Shown here: positions 21,307-32,559 of the stretch, one piece after another
Numbering within the stretch: the stretch's first letter is position 1
Layout: each line of letters opens with the position of its first letter
Source of the DNA: Diphasiastrum complanatum
Taxonomy: Eukaryota > Streptophyta > Lycopodiopsida > Lycopodiales > Lycopodiaceae
Length of the DNA: 64,000 bases
Reading direction: 5' to 3'
NCBI GenBank assembly: GCA_029204225.1
Contig: CM055108.1
Location: forward strand, 12,955,955-13,019,954
Made by a program: the position numbers and the translations under genes
The notes under the pieces: generated by a model
Database searches by the model: none
What the model was told of the DNA's origin: nothing
What the model saw: only the letters and a program-made list of their open reading frames with translations

Positions 21307-21318
21307 TGGTATCACAGC
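21307..21318 (+). other. copia primer-binding site (TGGTATCACAGC)
   Basis: It differs by one base from TGGTATCAGAGC, the tRNA-iMet-complementary site that follows the 5' LTR of most plant copia elements. The sequence that follows is gypsy gag rather than copia gag. Confidence 0.5.
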
Positions 21319-22331
21319 TTGTGTTGCAGGTTATGAAAGGATTAGCCATATTTAGCAAAGATTTGGAGGAGTTACCAATGGCCTTACCTGCACCACCAAG
21401 GCCAGCCAATCAACAAGTGGCCCACGTAAATTTGACAACAGCAGGATTAGAGATGCCAGTACCACCTCAACCTGAGCAGCAACAATGGTATGGGCCGGAT
21501 GAACCATATATGGACCCTGCCATAAATGAATATATTGCGGCCTATGCAGCTCAAACTCAGCTTTAAGATGGAAGAAATTACGGCTGCTATGGATGCGGCG
21601 AAGGACACATAATTGCTGAATGTCATTACAAGGGACAATATATATCCTTCTGTTGGGAATGCGGTTATGGAAAATATTTCAAGAACTGTCCATTAAGACC
21701 TGGGACCAGCGCGCCATTGAACTTTATTGCAATACAACGAACAACAGTTCCAATGGGGATGCCACTGGAAAAGCAACATTTCCATGCCCCTGTGTTAGCC
21801 ATCATGGGAACACAGAAGAGAAAGGAAGTGGCTCCCTCACCACCACCATCGGTCATTGATGACCAAACCTCAACTGCAGCGCCATATCCGAATGTGAGAA
21901 AAGAAAGGAGGCAATATCAGAATATACGACATTGGGTACAGAGAGCACAAGCAGAGGAAAAAGAGCAAGAAAAGGCCAATCCTATGGAACCTCCTACTGA
22001 TGAAGAACCAAAACCATGAATGGGCTCACCACTGCATCCTCATGAATCACCTTTTCACATGGTGGAGCCCAAGGAACCGCACACTGAAATGCTCACAAGC
22101 CTACTGGCGAGTCATGTTAGTTTACCCCGGCGGAGAATTACTGCAGATTGCACCACAAGCAAAAACCTTTTGGTTGAATGGGCCAAAACAGACGCGGAAC
22201 CAGTAGTGCCAGAGCCCATATATTGTATAGGCCACGATGAGACAAGTAACGTCCTCCACATCAAGGCAGCATGGGAGAGTGAGGAACACAACATCACTCT
22301 GCCAATCAAACACAAGATATTCAAGGACTAG
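21319..22331 (+). pseudogene. Ty3/gypsy gag end with CCHC knuckle and protease linker
   Basis: Frames at 21306-21566, 21717-22019 and 22020-22331 together encode a Pro/Gln-rich gag end, then CYGCGEGHIIAECH (a zinc knuckle with one residue less than CX2CX4HX4C). A second half-knuckle, CWECGYGKYFKNC, has His replaced by Tyr. A Glu/Lys/Pro-rich linker follows. Stops at 21564 and 22017 and frameshifts make it non-coding today. It feeds directly into the protease/RT section. Confidence 0.55.
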
Positions 22332-23560
22332 GCAGCAGTGGTAGATGGAGGATCAGGTGTCAATTTGATCTCCACTACTTTGTATCAAAAGTGGGTTTAC
22401 AGGGATTGAAGCCAGCAAAATTTGCCATCAAACTAGCGGATCAATCTTGTGTAAAACCAAAGGGTGTGGTTGCCGATATCCTTGTAAAAATAGCAGGCAT
22501 GTAGTTTGTGATCACTTTTGTAGTGATGGACATACCTGAGTCCCCATCTGCATACCGTGTTTTACTGGGAAGGCCATGGGTGAGGACTGTGCAAGTAGTT
22601 CACAACTGGGGTACGAGAAAACACTCTGATACAGCATCATCCTCTTTTCAGATGACGGAGAATCAAAAGATGACCAGTCAGGCTAAGATCAATATGTTGA
22701 AGGGAGAATCTTGACGAGCACCAGTTCACGAGATGCTTGAGACCTTCAAGAATTATAACTTGGACGATGTGATAATTATAATGCCGCAAGCCCAACGAGA
22801 ACCTGAAAGTCAGGCACCAGTGAAACAAGTCTTCGAGGGACCTACGCGAACGCAACCCATGAACCTTGCTGAGCCAAGTGAAGAAGAAAAAATCATACAC
22901 GTGGGAAAGCAACCTATGCCCACACAATTCAAAAGACTATGATCATTGTTGGTAGAGTACAAGGATTGTTTTGCCTGGAATTACAGTGATCTGATGGGCA
23001 TTCCACCAACGGTAGTCTAGCACACCATACCCTTGGTGGATGGAGCAGTCCCCAAGGTGTTGTCAAACTATACAGAACTAATCAAGCAAGAGTTGCAGAA
23101 GCTGTTAGACACTGATTTTATCTATGAAATTGAGCACATAGAATGGGTATCACCAATAGTTATAGTACCCAAGAAGAACGGCAAAATGTGAATCTGTGTG
23201 AATTTGAAGGCCCTAAATGCAGTCACCAAAAAGGATCATTTTCCTTTACCCTTTATGGAAAGTGTGCTTGATAGCATAGCTAGGGCCGAAGCCTACAGTT
23301 TTTTGGATGACTTCAGCAATTACAATCAAGTGAAGATAGCGCCTCAAGACCAGCATACGACAGCATTTGCCACGAAATGGGGTACCTACGCCTATAAGGT
23401 GATGCCATCCGGACTTTGCAATGCCCCAGGAACTTTCCAATGAGTCATGTAGGTGGCATTCAAAGAGTATTTGAAAAAATTTCTGAAAATTTTCTTGGAT
23501 GATCTGTGCGTACATGGACCAAACTCTGAACACTTTATCAATCTAAAGAAGTACTAAAAA
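22332..23560 (+). pseudogene. Ty3/gypsy protease and reverse transcriptase, degenerate
   Basis: The protease active-site region reads AAVVDGGSGVNLIS (DGG instead of DSG/DTG). The RT follows: HTIPLVDGAVPKVLSNY, FIYEIEHIEWVSPIVIVPKK, LNAVTKKDHFPLPFMESVLD, SFLDDFSNYNQVKIAP, TAFATKWGTYAYKVMPSGLCN and then IFLDDLCVHG at the catalytic box (FLDD in place of the usual YxDD). Several in-frame stops (about 22320, 23010, 23190, 23440) interrupt it. It belongs to the same family as the minus-strand remnant at 5.9-7.4 kb. Confidence 0.7.
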
Positions 23561-24420
23561 AATGCTGTGAATTCTAGATCTCCTTGAATCCAAAAAAATG
23601 TCAATTTTGAGCTACACATGGCTTTATTCTTGGCCATATAGTGTCTAGACATGGGATCGCCACAGATATATTGAAAATCAAGATCATTATTAATCTCCCG
23701 TCAGCAGGAATGATCTGTGAGGTCTACATTTTTATGGGTCATGCTAACCATTACCGGATTTTCATCCTAGATTTCACGGAGTTGGCACGACCGATTTACA
23801 AACTCACAACGGGTCCACATTGGAATGAGGAAGCCCTAAAGGCTTTCCAAAAACTTAAAGATGCATTGGTCTCAGCACCAATCCTACGTCCGCCCAATTG
23901 GTGATTTGAGTTTCATGTGCATACAGACGCATGGAAGTATGCAGTTGGAGCAGTCTTAACCCAGCCAGGAGAACACAAAAAGGATTTTTTGATCCAATTT
24001 ACAAGCCGACAGCTCAATGATACCGAAATGAATTACTCAACCATAGAGTGGGAAGCACTGGCAATGATATATGTAGTTAAGAAGTTTCGGCTTTACCTGA
24101 TGGCCACACACTTTGCCTTTTATACGGACCATCAATCCTTGCTCTATCTCGTTAATAAGACTTGCAACATAGGGAGAATCACTCGATGGCTACTTATGTT
24201 AGAGTTTTATTTTCGGATAGTGGTTTGCAAGGGAAAACAACACTACATGGCAGATCACATATCACGTATCAAGGGAAAGGAGGTTGTAACCCAACCCAAC
24301 GATGAGCTACCCGATGCCGCCTTATTTTACGTTGATACAGTACCGGAATGGGCTGCCGACATAGTTGAATATCTAATGAGGGGCCAACCAGACAAATCAC
24401 TACCAAAGGCAGATCAGTGA
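23561..24420 (+). pseudogene. Ty3/gypsy RNase H, mostly intact frame
   Basis: After the connection segment (GHANHYRIFI, then LARPIYKLT, about 23730-23810) the RNase H domain reads HTDAWKYAVGAVLTQPG, SRQLNDTEMNYSTIEWEALA, YTDHQSLLYLVN and MADHISRI. The Asp-Glu-Asp residues expected of gypsy RNase H (DA, EWEAL, TDH) are present. A TGA at about 23902 separates it from the upstream frame. The tail (DIVEYLMRGQ) matches the minus-strand remnant. Confidence 0.7.
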
Positions 24421-25190
24421 AAATTGATTCTGAAAGCTAGATTGCCAACCAATTGTACCGAAGAGGACCAGATGGGATTCTTCGGCGATGTATTCTTCCT
24501 CATGAGGCCACCCAAATCATTTCGCTTTCACATGAAGGCATGAGTGGAGGCCATTTTGCATCCGACATTACAGTTTGCAAGATCCTGCAATCAAGATGCT
24601 GGTGGCCAACGATTCATAAAGATACGGAGGAATACCTGAGGAAATGCGATGTGTGCCAAAGGGCAAGGAGACCAACGAGATTGAATTATGACCTTCTGCA
24701 CCCGGTCTTAGCCCAAGCACCATTTGAAAAGTGGGGATTGGATTACGTTGGTCCAATTCACCCTGCCGCAAGAAGTAACCAAGCTCGATATATAATCGTG
24801 GCCATCGACTACCTTACCAAGTGGGTCGAAGCCAAGGCAGTAAGAGTAGCTGATGCTAGGACCACTACCAAGTTTCTCTATGAAAATATCATTGTGCGCT
24901 TTGGGTGCCCGGTGGAGACAATCAACAATCGCGGTAGTCATTTTATCAATGAGACCATCAAGGTCTTGTTGGAAGAATTCTTCGTGATCCATAGAACCAG
25001 TACGCCTTATTATCCTCGCGGTAATGGGCAAGCAAAGTTGTCCAATAAGATCCTATGTAGCGTACTCACGAAAACAGTTGAAGCTAGCAGATCGGATTGA
25101 GAACATAAGTTGCATGCTGCTCTGTGGGCATTCAGGACAGCATATAAGAGAAGCACTGATCAAATGCCATTCCAATTAGTTTATGGTTAG
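24421..25190 (+). pseudogene. Ty3/gypsy integrase with altered catalytic triad
   Basis: The HHCC zinc finger is present (SHEGMSGGHFASD, then CDVCQR). In the core, the first Asp is kept (WGLDYVGPI), but the second reads INNRGSHF where SDRGTHF is expected (Asp to Asn), and the Glu position reads NGQAKLSNK where NGQAERTN is expected (Glu to Lys). A TGA ends the frame at about 25098 and the next frame resumes with LHAALWAFRTAYKRSTDQMPF. It is therefore catalytically dead as well as truncated. Confidence 0.7.
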
Positions 25191-25199
25191 GATGTTATA

Positions 25200-25586
25200 A
25201 TGCCAGTAGAGTTTTTAGTCCCTTCATTAAGGATTGCCACAATGCAACGCCTTGATGAATCTAGATCTCTACAATTACATCACGAAGCTCTGCATAAGAT
25301 TTGTGAAACACGCTTACTAGTTGTGCATGCACTAGCAACTGAAAAGGAAAGATGCAAAGCATGGCACGATTGTAGGTTACAAAAGAAAGATATTCGATTC
25401 GGATATCTAGTCCTGATGTATAAAACCAAGGCGATCAAAGGGAAATTAAAATTCACAGGTGAAGGTCCTTATCGGATCAAAGGAATTCTTAATTATGGAG
25501 CCGTGAATTTGAAGAAGCTAGATGGGACACCTTTTGACACAACGATCAATGCTAGCTGGTTGCACAAGTACTGGCCGCCACAGTGA
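25200..25586 (+). pseudogene. Ty3/gypsy integrase C-terminal (GPY/F) segment
   Basis: A 128-codon frame ends in GEGPYRIKGI, the GPY/F module of gypsy integrases, and closes with INASWLHKYWPP before TGA. A TAG a few codons upstream (about 25188) separates it from the integrase core. Confidence 0.65.
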
Positions 25587-25649
25587 GACAGATTCAGGTT
25601 GGTGGTGGCATATTACGAAAATTTCATCTGCTAGGCCATCACAACTAAA

Positions 25650-25770
25650 TCCAAGAAGATCAGCAAGATCAAGCTAGATCCACCAAGATTCAGCCAGATC
25701 TAGCGAGATCAAAGAAGATCCAACAAGATCTAAGAGAGATCCAGGTCCAAATAGGATCAAGAGGAAAGCA
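25650..25770 (+). repeat. AAGATC/CAGATC short tandem repeats
   Basis: GATC or GATT occurs about every 10-14 bp within AAGATCAGCAAGATC-like text. It lies directly downstream of the integrase. Confidence 0.6.
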
Positions 25771-26159
25771 GATTATCAGATTACGCCAATAACCCCCAAT
25801 TTGCAGATCAGAGAACTCGATCTCAAAAACCATGGCAAAATAAGGGCAAAATTCACCAAAATTGATGGATCTGCTACCAAATATCTATCAGGACCTCCAA
25901 AGAGTTACCTACAGTCAGATCTAACATGGATGTAATAGATTACCAGTTTGCGAAAGTTAAAAATCGGACTCTCAAGATCTCATCAAAAAACACTTAAAAA
26001 GAGCACTTTTTTCATGATTTTTAGAGATCCCCTGGGACATAGCTCATGAAACTTGGACAGACACTAGATCTGACCCAGTGCATCTATGGAAATCTCTAAG
26101 AGAGTTACTGATGGAAAAAAACATCATTTTTTAGTGTGTGTGAGGGTTTCAAAGAGCAG

Positions 26160-26400
26160 AATCTTCAAAACCCTCGCGGAGCATCAAGATCATCAAACCA
26201 ACCTTCGCAAGGGGCATAAATGGAATAAGAGTAGTGAAATTAGCCTGTCTACATGGTCTGATCTTGAAAATCCAACCGCGGGAGCAAGTTGTGTGAGCAT
26301 TCACTTCCTGCGAGGATTGAACCCTCGCAGACTGTCTGAACCCTCGCAGAACCTTCATAGGGTAGTCAAATCACCTTCTGAACTCTCGCAGACTTCTTTG
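26160..26400 (+). repeat. GAACCCTCGCAGA motif repeats
   Basis: CCCTCGC(A/G)GA or CTCTCGCAGA occurs at about 26171, 26322, 26341 and 26383, with an inverted CGAGG at 26311. The role is unknown. Confidence 0.5.
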
Positions 26401-26775
26401 AGGTCTTAGAATTTTGTGAAGAGTGTCCATGCCAAAATTTGGGTGAAACTGAACAAGGGAAAGTGGATTTTACATAATACACACTCTAAATTCCGCTATA
26501 TAAGGGATGAATGCGAGTCATTTGTCACCTTTCCTAATGAAGCTCTGCTCAAATTTTGACCAAAATTTCCAAGTTCTCCAAATGCAACCAAACTCCATAC
26601 AAGCCATCATCTACATACTCTGAACTCGGATCTATGCTCTGAACCGCTGTTACTACCATCTAGTTCTTGTTTTCTCACTATTTTTTGCGTTTCCATTACT
26701 TTTTACCATTTTCACCATTTTTTCTTCCTTTTTCTCACTCTTTCTTTGTAACCAACTTTAACTATCACTGCTAAC

Positions 26776-28156
26776 ATGGCCTCCTCACCTTCTGACGACT
26801 CTGGCACCAAGCAGGTGATCCAGTGCGAGATACCGTCAGCCACCTAGATTTGGCCCTTGCCTTCTGATGCCCTGATTAAACCATGACTTCAGATTGTTGG
26901 CCCAATTCTTGAAGCAATGGGGTTCTTCTGGCCCTTTTCAGCTTTGACATCAACATGGGCCTCGCCCTTCATGCTTACGCCACCTGGGATGCGCCAAAGA
27001 GGCGTTTCTATTTCTTGTACCAGGGTACCACATGTACAAGGTACGGATTAACGCGGACTCGATGGTCACTGTCGGCATGTCTGGTGACCGCCAGCCCATC
27101 TCTCATCGTCAAGCAAAAGCCCTGATAAAGTCTTTTGTAACCCAGACTTCACCTGAAATTCCGATCCAAACTAACAACGAGTACCTGATAGAGGCTATCA
27201 CAGACCTCATCATTCAGACGACCGCGCATCTGTTGAACAACTTTTTGGTTGTTTCAACATTACGTAAGGACAGAATCCAGTCCAAGCTCCTTAGTCAGAT
27301 TGTGGAGTCCTTCTTGGGATTCTCTTGCCCCACAATTGTACCATACGATTGGCATGCCTTCCTCATCCACAAATTAACAATCTCCATCAAACCAAACATT
27401 CGTGATCGTATTGCAGCAGGTCCCCTGCTGTGTAACTTCGCCTGTGCACTTCTCGAGGAGAAAGTACACGGCTTCTACCATTATAGTCTTTTATCATCCA
27501 CTGTGCCACACACTAACCTCTATCCTCCATCCACCACATCCACGTCCGCCCAACCTATAGTCATTGACATGATGGCCAGCAAAAGAATGTGTGGCGTTGT
27601 CCCCTCCTTCTCATCTTCACTTGCTACCAGACGCCGTACTACCACCATCACACCAGTAACAGTTCCAGCTTCTACCACCGCCACTTCCTCTTCTGTACAA
27701 CCCCCTACCACTGTTTCTATTGTTGTTCATCTTCCTTCTGTTCCACCCACAGCTGCTGCTTCTGTTTCCATTTCCATCTCCTCTGTAGATACTACTTCTC
27801 CCTTTGTTCCATCTTTTACCACCCCTTCCATTACTATCGCATCCTCTATTACCCTTGATTCCACTGTTGTCCCTCTCCAATTCAACCTTGCTGATTCACA
27901 GTTGTCTCCAGACACCTTGGCATGGATGCAGGTCATAAACTTTTCACTGCCATGCCAGGCCACTTCAGCTCCATCTTCTCCTTCCATCCTCCACAACACC
28001 CTGCAGTTTTTCTCTGTTCCCTCCATTCTCTCTTTTGGACAAGCTGTCGCCATCCCTATCTCCACTTCTGTTCCTCCCACACCACCCACTTCTCCATCAA
28101 AGGCTGCCGAGGGCTACCAATTGTTGTCTAATGATGCATTTTACAAACTGTTTTGA
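26776..28156 (+). pseudogene. retroelement-associated ORF with Ser/Thr/Pro-rich tail
   Basis: A start, MASSPSDDSGTKQ, at 26776 is followed by stops. Another frame reads FDINMGLALHAYATWDAPK, then RRFYFLYQG (about 26943-27025). After a further shift an intact 374-codon frame runs 27032-28156. Its first 190 residues look globular (SHRQAKALIKSF, then DWHAFLIHKLTISIKPNIRD). The rest is a Ser/Thr/Pro/Val-rich linker. It resembles uncharacterised ORFs found with Tat/Ogre-type gypsy elements, and its position just after integrase fits an additional ORF of the 21.3-25.6 kb element. This assignment is inference. Confidence 0.4.
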
Positions 28157-28623
28157 TTCCATCACCAGATCGGACAGATCCCACCGCACCAGCTGACAAG
28201 AAATCACCAAAGAAACTCATAGAAGACAATGACGACGACACTATACAGGTCGTTGGGGCCACTATCTCACAAGCCCCTACAAGCATCAATGTACCGGCTA
28301 CTCCAACGGGCCTAACGAGGGCGTACCAAACCTTGGGGACATTCATCCAGGGGACGCGGTAGGCTAGAGCCTCATTGGACAGTCGGGTACTGCATTTGGA
28401 AGCCAACACCACCCAGCTGCGAGTAGAAATCACAAAGCTACAACACGAGCTGATCATCGCTCAACAACACGAACAAGACGGGCACCGGGAGATCACGAAG
28501 CTACAGCAAAAGGAGGACGACCTCAATCTGTATATCCAAAGCCTCTCCAAAGCGCTGACAGATGCCTCCACAAAGGTGCAGGAGCTTCAGTTTGAAGCAT
28601 CCCAAATGGCTTGTCCCCTCTAG
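28153..28623 (+). pseudogene. coiled-coil C-terminus of the same ORF
   Basis: In a shifted frame an acidic Lys/Pro segment (PADKKSPKKLIEDNDDD) continues through TAG at 28360 into a heptad-like helix, LEANTTQLRVEITKLQHEL, then HREITKLQQKEDDLNLYIQ. This is a likely coiled coil. The frame ends at TAG 28621-28623. Confidence 0.4.
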
Positions 28624-28639
28624 GTGCAACTCTAGATAT

Positions 28640-29266
28640 ATGATGAAGAAACAAAATGTTTTTGTTTACAAAGCCTTGCTAGTTTTCGTCCCTCGGCCTG
28701 ACGAAGATATTCGCAAACACAAAAGTCAGGAGACACGAAACACGAAAAGTTTCGCGAACACGAAAGTCAAAGGAGACGAAGACGAACGATTCACGAACAC
28801 AAAAAGTTTACAAACGAGAATCTTTTGCGGTCTAGCACAAGAATATTTTGTGGTCAGGTATGAGAGAAAAGCAAACGAGCAAAATGAAACCAACGATGGA
28901 AACGGAACCAACAACGCGACACGAAAAATTTCATGAAGCCCGTTTTGCCCTCACGCTCCAAAGAGTACCAACAAAGATCACACAAGTATCCAAAAGTACA
29001 GATATTCGATCTGATGCCATGACGTCAGCAGATACATTTTAGATCGTGGCTAATCTGCCACTCTTGTAATTTTCTGATTAGTTGTAGATGCTTAATCACT
29101 CTAATCTTAGATTTACATAGAGCGACTATACTTACTGGATGATACTTGACATATAGATCAACAGAGTACACATACAGTGTAATGTAGTAGTCTAATGCAA
29201 GTAAGCAATCAAGACAAAATACAGAATACATGTCCGCCTACGTGGAAGACAATTCTGTCTAGGGTC
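28640..29266. other. noncoding stretch with ACGAA-rich segment
   Basis: Between about 28700 and 28800 the text is dominated by ACACGAAA/GAACACGAAAGT variants. No gene was recognised. It separates the gypsy-associated ORF from the copia LTR at 29267. Confidence 0.4.
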
Positions 29267-29681
29267 TGTAGATCCAATTGTCTGCTAGTAAAGCGAGACG
29301 ATTGCTCATAAGAGAACTGTGTTTCTCCCACGGCAACGCACTGTGTGGATGTGCATGCAGTGCTTGAAGAAATCAGAAAAAGATCAATATAGATGTTTTT
29401 TGCTTGTTGTGTCTGATCTCGAATGCAGATGCGTCTGCTGTTAATCATGTGTCTGAGTTTTTTCTTGTTCATTTGAATTCCGCACCTTGGTTGAAACTAT
29501 GTTGAATGCTGCATTAATTTTATAAACGTAGATCAGCAGTGCCTGACTACATTCTAGAGGACTGTAGGAGTGATTCAGTTGGCAGTGTCTAGCGATCGCA
29601 TCTGAACTCCATCCGAGCGCAAGAGAGTCGTGGTTCCTTCGTGAAAGCTTTGCGACTGATCCTGATTACTCATTATCATCA
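29267..29681 (+). mobile_element. copia 5' LTR (415 bp)
   Basis: It runs from TGTAGATCCAATTGTC to CATTATCATCA and matches 32087-32500 over its full length, with scattered substitutions and small indels. The match begins exactly at TGTAGATCC and the preceding bases differ. A degenerate tRNA-Met primer-binding site follows. Confidence 0.75.
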
Positions 29682-29682
29682 G

Positions 29683-29695
29683 TGGCATCAAAGCC
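29683..29695 (+). other. copia primer-binding site (TGGCATCAAAGCC)
   Basis: Two mismatches to TGGTATCAGAGCC, one base after the LTR end. The position is as expected for tRNA-iMet priming. Confidence 0.6.
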
Positions 29696-29797
29696 GATCA
29701 TCCTATCATATTCTGACATAGCCAAGAAGCTAGCAAATCCAGGAAGCCAAGCATTCAAACAAACAACCATCAACAAGGGAACAGACTCCAAGAAGCA

Positions 29798-30710
29798 ATG
29801 GCTTCAATCAGCAACATGCAGAGCAAGATCTGCACAATACTTGATTCTTCAAGACCTAACTTTCTAGCCTGGAAAGTTAAGACATCACTGATACTCAAGG
29901 GTGAAGGACTATTCCCCTGGGTGGATGGCACAAAAGAAATGCCTATGACAACAAGCAAGGAGCTATGCAAATGGAGGGAGAAAAACGACAAGGCAGTAGC
30001 CTTGCTATCATCTTCCATCGAAGATAGTCTCACACTTGACCAACTACACTCTCCAAAGCTAAGGAGATGTGGGATGCATTACTCACCATATTTCAAACGA
30101 AGTTAAGAAGTCAATCATGATGCTGGAAGATCAGCTGACCAATCTATAGTGGGATGGAAAAGACCTCAACTCTTTCGTGAGAAAAATGAAGGATCTGTTT
30201 CTATCACTACATACTCTGGAGCAGAGAATGCAGTGTCAGCTGAGAGGCAGCTCACGTACCTGTTGAGAGCCTTACCCAGATCATTCCAAACGATAAGAAC
30301 CATGCTCGTGAAAGATTTTGCCATGAACCTCAAAAAGGCAATTATTGAGATTCGAGAGGAAGTCGAGACCAGAGAACATCTTGATCACAAAGATGGTTCT
30401 GACTAGGCCCTCTATGGCAACAAAGAAAAATCCAAGAAGCAATTCAAGCCTAAGAGGGAGCCTAATCAGAGGCATGATCGTGGTCAGCAAGCAGAGAGAA
30501 CCAGCAAAGGCAACTGGAAGAGCAAAGGGAGGTCGAAACAACAAGGTGTAGACAAGAAAACTTGCGTGAGATGCAGAAGAGACGGGCATATAGTAGATAC
30601 ATGCTGGCTCAATCCCAAGATTGAGTATATCCACTGCTATAAGAAGCATCACACAGCCATGGATTGCCACCAGAACCCGAGAAACAAATCAGCATAGAAC
30701 AGACAGGAGA
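29798..30710 (+). pseudogene. copia gag with CCHC knuckle, degenerate
   Basis: The start, MASISNMQSKICTILD then FLAWKVKTSLILKG, is a copia gag N-terminus. Later parts (QLTYLLRALPRSFQTIRTML, then AIIEIREEVE) are the UBN2-like gag core. A CX2CX4HX4C knuckle (CVRCRRDGHIVDTC) lies at about 30554-30600. The reading shifts frame at least twice and has stops at about 30103 and 30404. Confidence 0.65.
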
Positions 30711-30754
30711 ACAGCAATAGTTCATCCTATGTCGAGGAGCCCGAGAGCTCAAAA

Positions 30755-32082
30755 ATGGGCGAAGAAAGAACGAACAGAAACTGTTCGACCGCTTTTATCT
30801 GTAAAGACATGTGTGCAGCATCAACATCTGACACACATGAGGTGATTCTAGACTCAGGAGCCACCTCACACTTTGTGACATCAAGACGAATAATGTTTGA
30901 TTTCAGAAGTGCAGATCCCTCAAGATTCGTAGTTCTTGGAGATGGATCTAGACATCAAGTGAGCGGTATTGGTTCACTATGGCTCAACACCAACGGTAGA
31001 GACAGATGACTCGAAGATGTTCTGTTCGTGCCAACTCTGCAACAAGACTTGCTCTCTGTAGCAAGAATAGCAAATGCAGGGATGCGTGTGACATTTTTTG
31101 ACAAAGCATGCAACGTGATTGATGCCAGTACCAGTACTTTGATCGCTCAAGGCAGAAGAAAAGGAAACCTATATCATCTGAAGGTACGCCTACCTGCAGA
31201 TCAGATGCATCAGACTCATGATGACCAGCCAAACACTCTGTGGCACAAGAGACTCTGCCACATGAACTCAATGACACTTTACCAAGCAAGCCATCATGGA
31301 GCAATAATAGAGGTCATCATCTCGAATGCAACCAGTTTGACCACCTGTGATGCATGCTTGAAGGGCAAGATGTCACGCACACCATTCATCAAAGACTCCT
31401 ACAGAACGACTAAGATTCTGGAGCTAGTGCATTCTAACATCTGTGGACCATTCAACGTGATCTCAATAGGAGGTTGAAAATATTATATAACCTTCATTGA
31501 TGATTATAGCAAATTTGCTAGAGTGTATTTTATTCAGAATAAATCTGAAGCACTTGATAAACTCATAGAGTATGTGAATTGGGCTGAGAAATGTACAGGC
31601 AGCAAAGTGAAGCAGATCAGAACGGATCGAAGTGGCGAATACATCTTGAATCACTTCACTGACTTCTACAATGATCGTGGCATCATTCACAGAAGAATTG
31701 CAGCCTACACACCGCAGCACAATGGTGTTGCTGAATAAAAGAACAGGACCCTGATGGAAGCAGCCAGATGCATGATGGCCTACTCGAAAGCTCCAAGGGC
31801 ACTGTGGGCTGAAACAGTAGTTACAGCCGCATATATCTAGGCAAGTCTGGTGTCCCTCACATGACACTACATGAGCTATGGTGGGGTAGAAACCCCAATC
31901 TGTCTCACGTCAAAATCTTTGGCTGTTCAACTTATGCACATATTCCTGATAAGCTTCAAAAGAAGCTTGATGAGAAAGCCAAGCAGGTATTTCTGGTAGG
32001 CTATGACAACAATTCGTCATACTACAGATTCTACATGCCAGACACAAACACTGTGAAAACAATGAGAGATGTCAAATTCTAG
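30755..32082 (+). pseudogene. copia protease and integrase; RT and RNase H missing
   Basis: In order: protease DSGATSHFVTS (about 30850); GAG-pre-integrase NTLWHKRLCHMNSMTLY with DACLKGK (about 31230-31370); integrase core FIDDYSKFARVYFI (about 31495), IRTDRSGEYI (DNGGE-type box changed to DRSGE) and TPQHNGVAE followed by a stop; then VKIFGCSTYAHIP with VFLVGYD (about 31910-32010). Coding stops at 32082, four bases before the LTR at 32087, so the reverse transcriptase and RNase H are deleted. Stops at 31006, 31476, 31736 and 31838 confirm decay. Confidence 0.75.
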
Positions 32083-32086
32083 GATA

Positions 32087-32500
32087 TGTAGATCCAACTG
32101 TCCGCTTAATAAAACGAGACGATTGCTCGTGAGAGAACTGTATTTCTCCCACGCCAACGCACCACATGGATTTGCATGCAGTGCTTGAAGAAATCAGAGA
32201 AAGATCAATAGAGATGTTTTTTTCTCGTTGTGTCTGATCTCGTATGAAAATGCATCTGCTGTTAATCGTGTGTCTAAGTTTTTTCTTGTTCATTTGAATT
32301 CTGCACCTTGGTTGAAACTATGTTGAATGTTGCATTAATTTTATAAACGTAGATCATCAGTGCTGACTACATTTTGGAGGACTGTAGGAGTGATTTAGTT
32401 GGAAGTGTCTAGCGATCGCATCTGAACTCCATCCGAGCGCAAGAGAGTCATGGTTCCTTTGCGAAAGCTTTGTAACTGATCATGATTCTTCATCTCATCA
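32087..32500 (+). mobile_element. copia 3' LTR (414 bp)
   Basis: This matches the 29267-29681 LTR from TGTAGATCC to TCTCATCA. There is no polypurine tract just before it, since the internal 3' part is deleted. The 5 bases after it (TATGA) do not match those before the 5' LTR (GGGTC), so no target duplication is visible. Confidence 0.75.
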
Positions 32501-32559
32501 TATGAATCAGAAACCACACGTTTGGGAGTGGAGGTGCAAGTAGTACAAAGTGAAAAACT

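Noticed and set aside
21319-25586. Endogenous retrovirus or pararetrovirus
   Set aside because: Domain order PR-RT-RNase H-IN and lack of any envelope or movement gene fit a Ty3/gypsy retrotransposon.
27520-28089. Minus-strand Gly/Arg and Val/Glu-rich ORFs
   Set aside because: Antisense shadows of the Ser/Thr/Pro-rich retroelement ORF.
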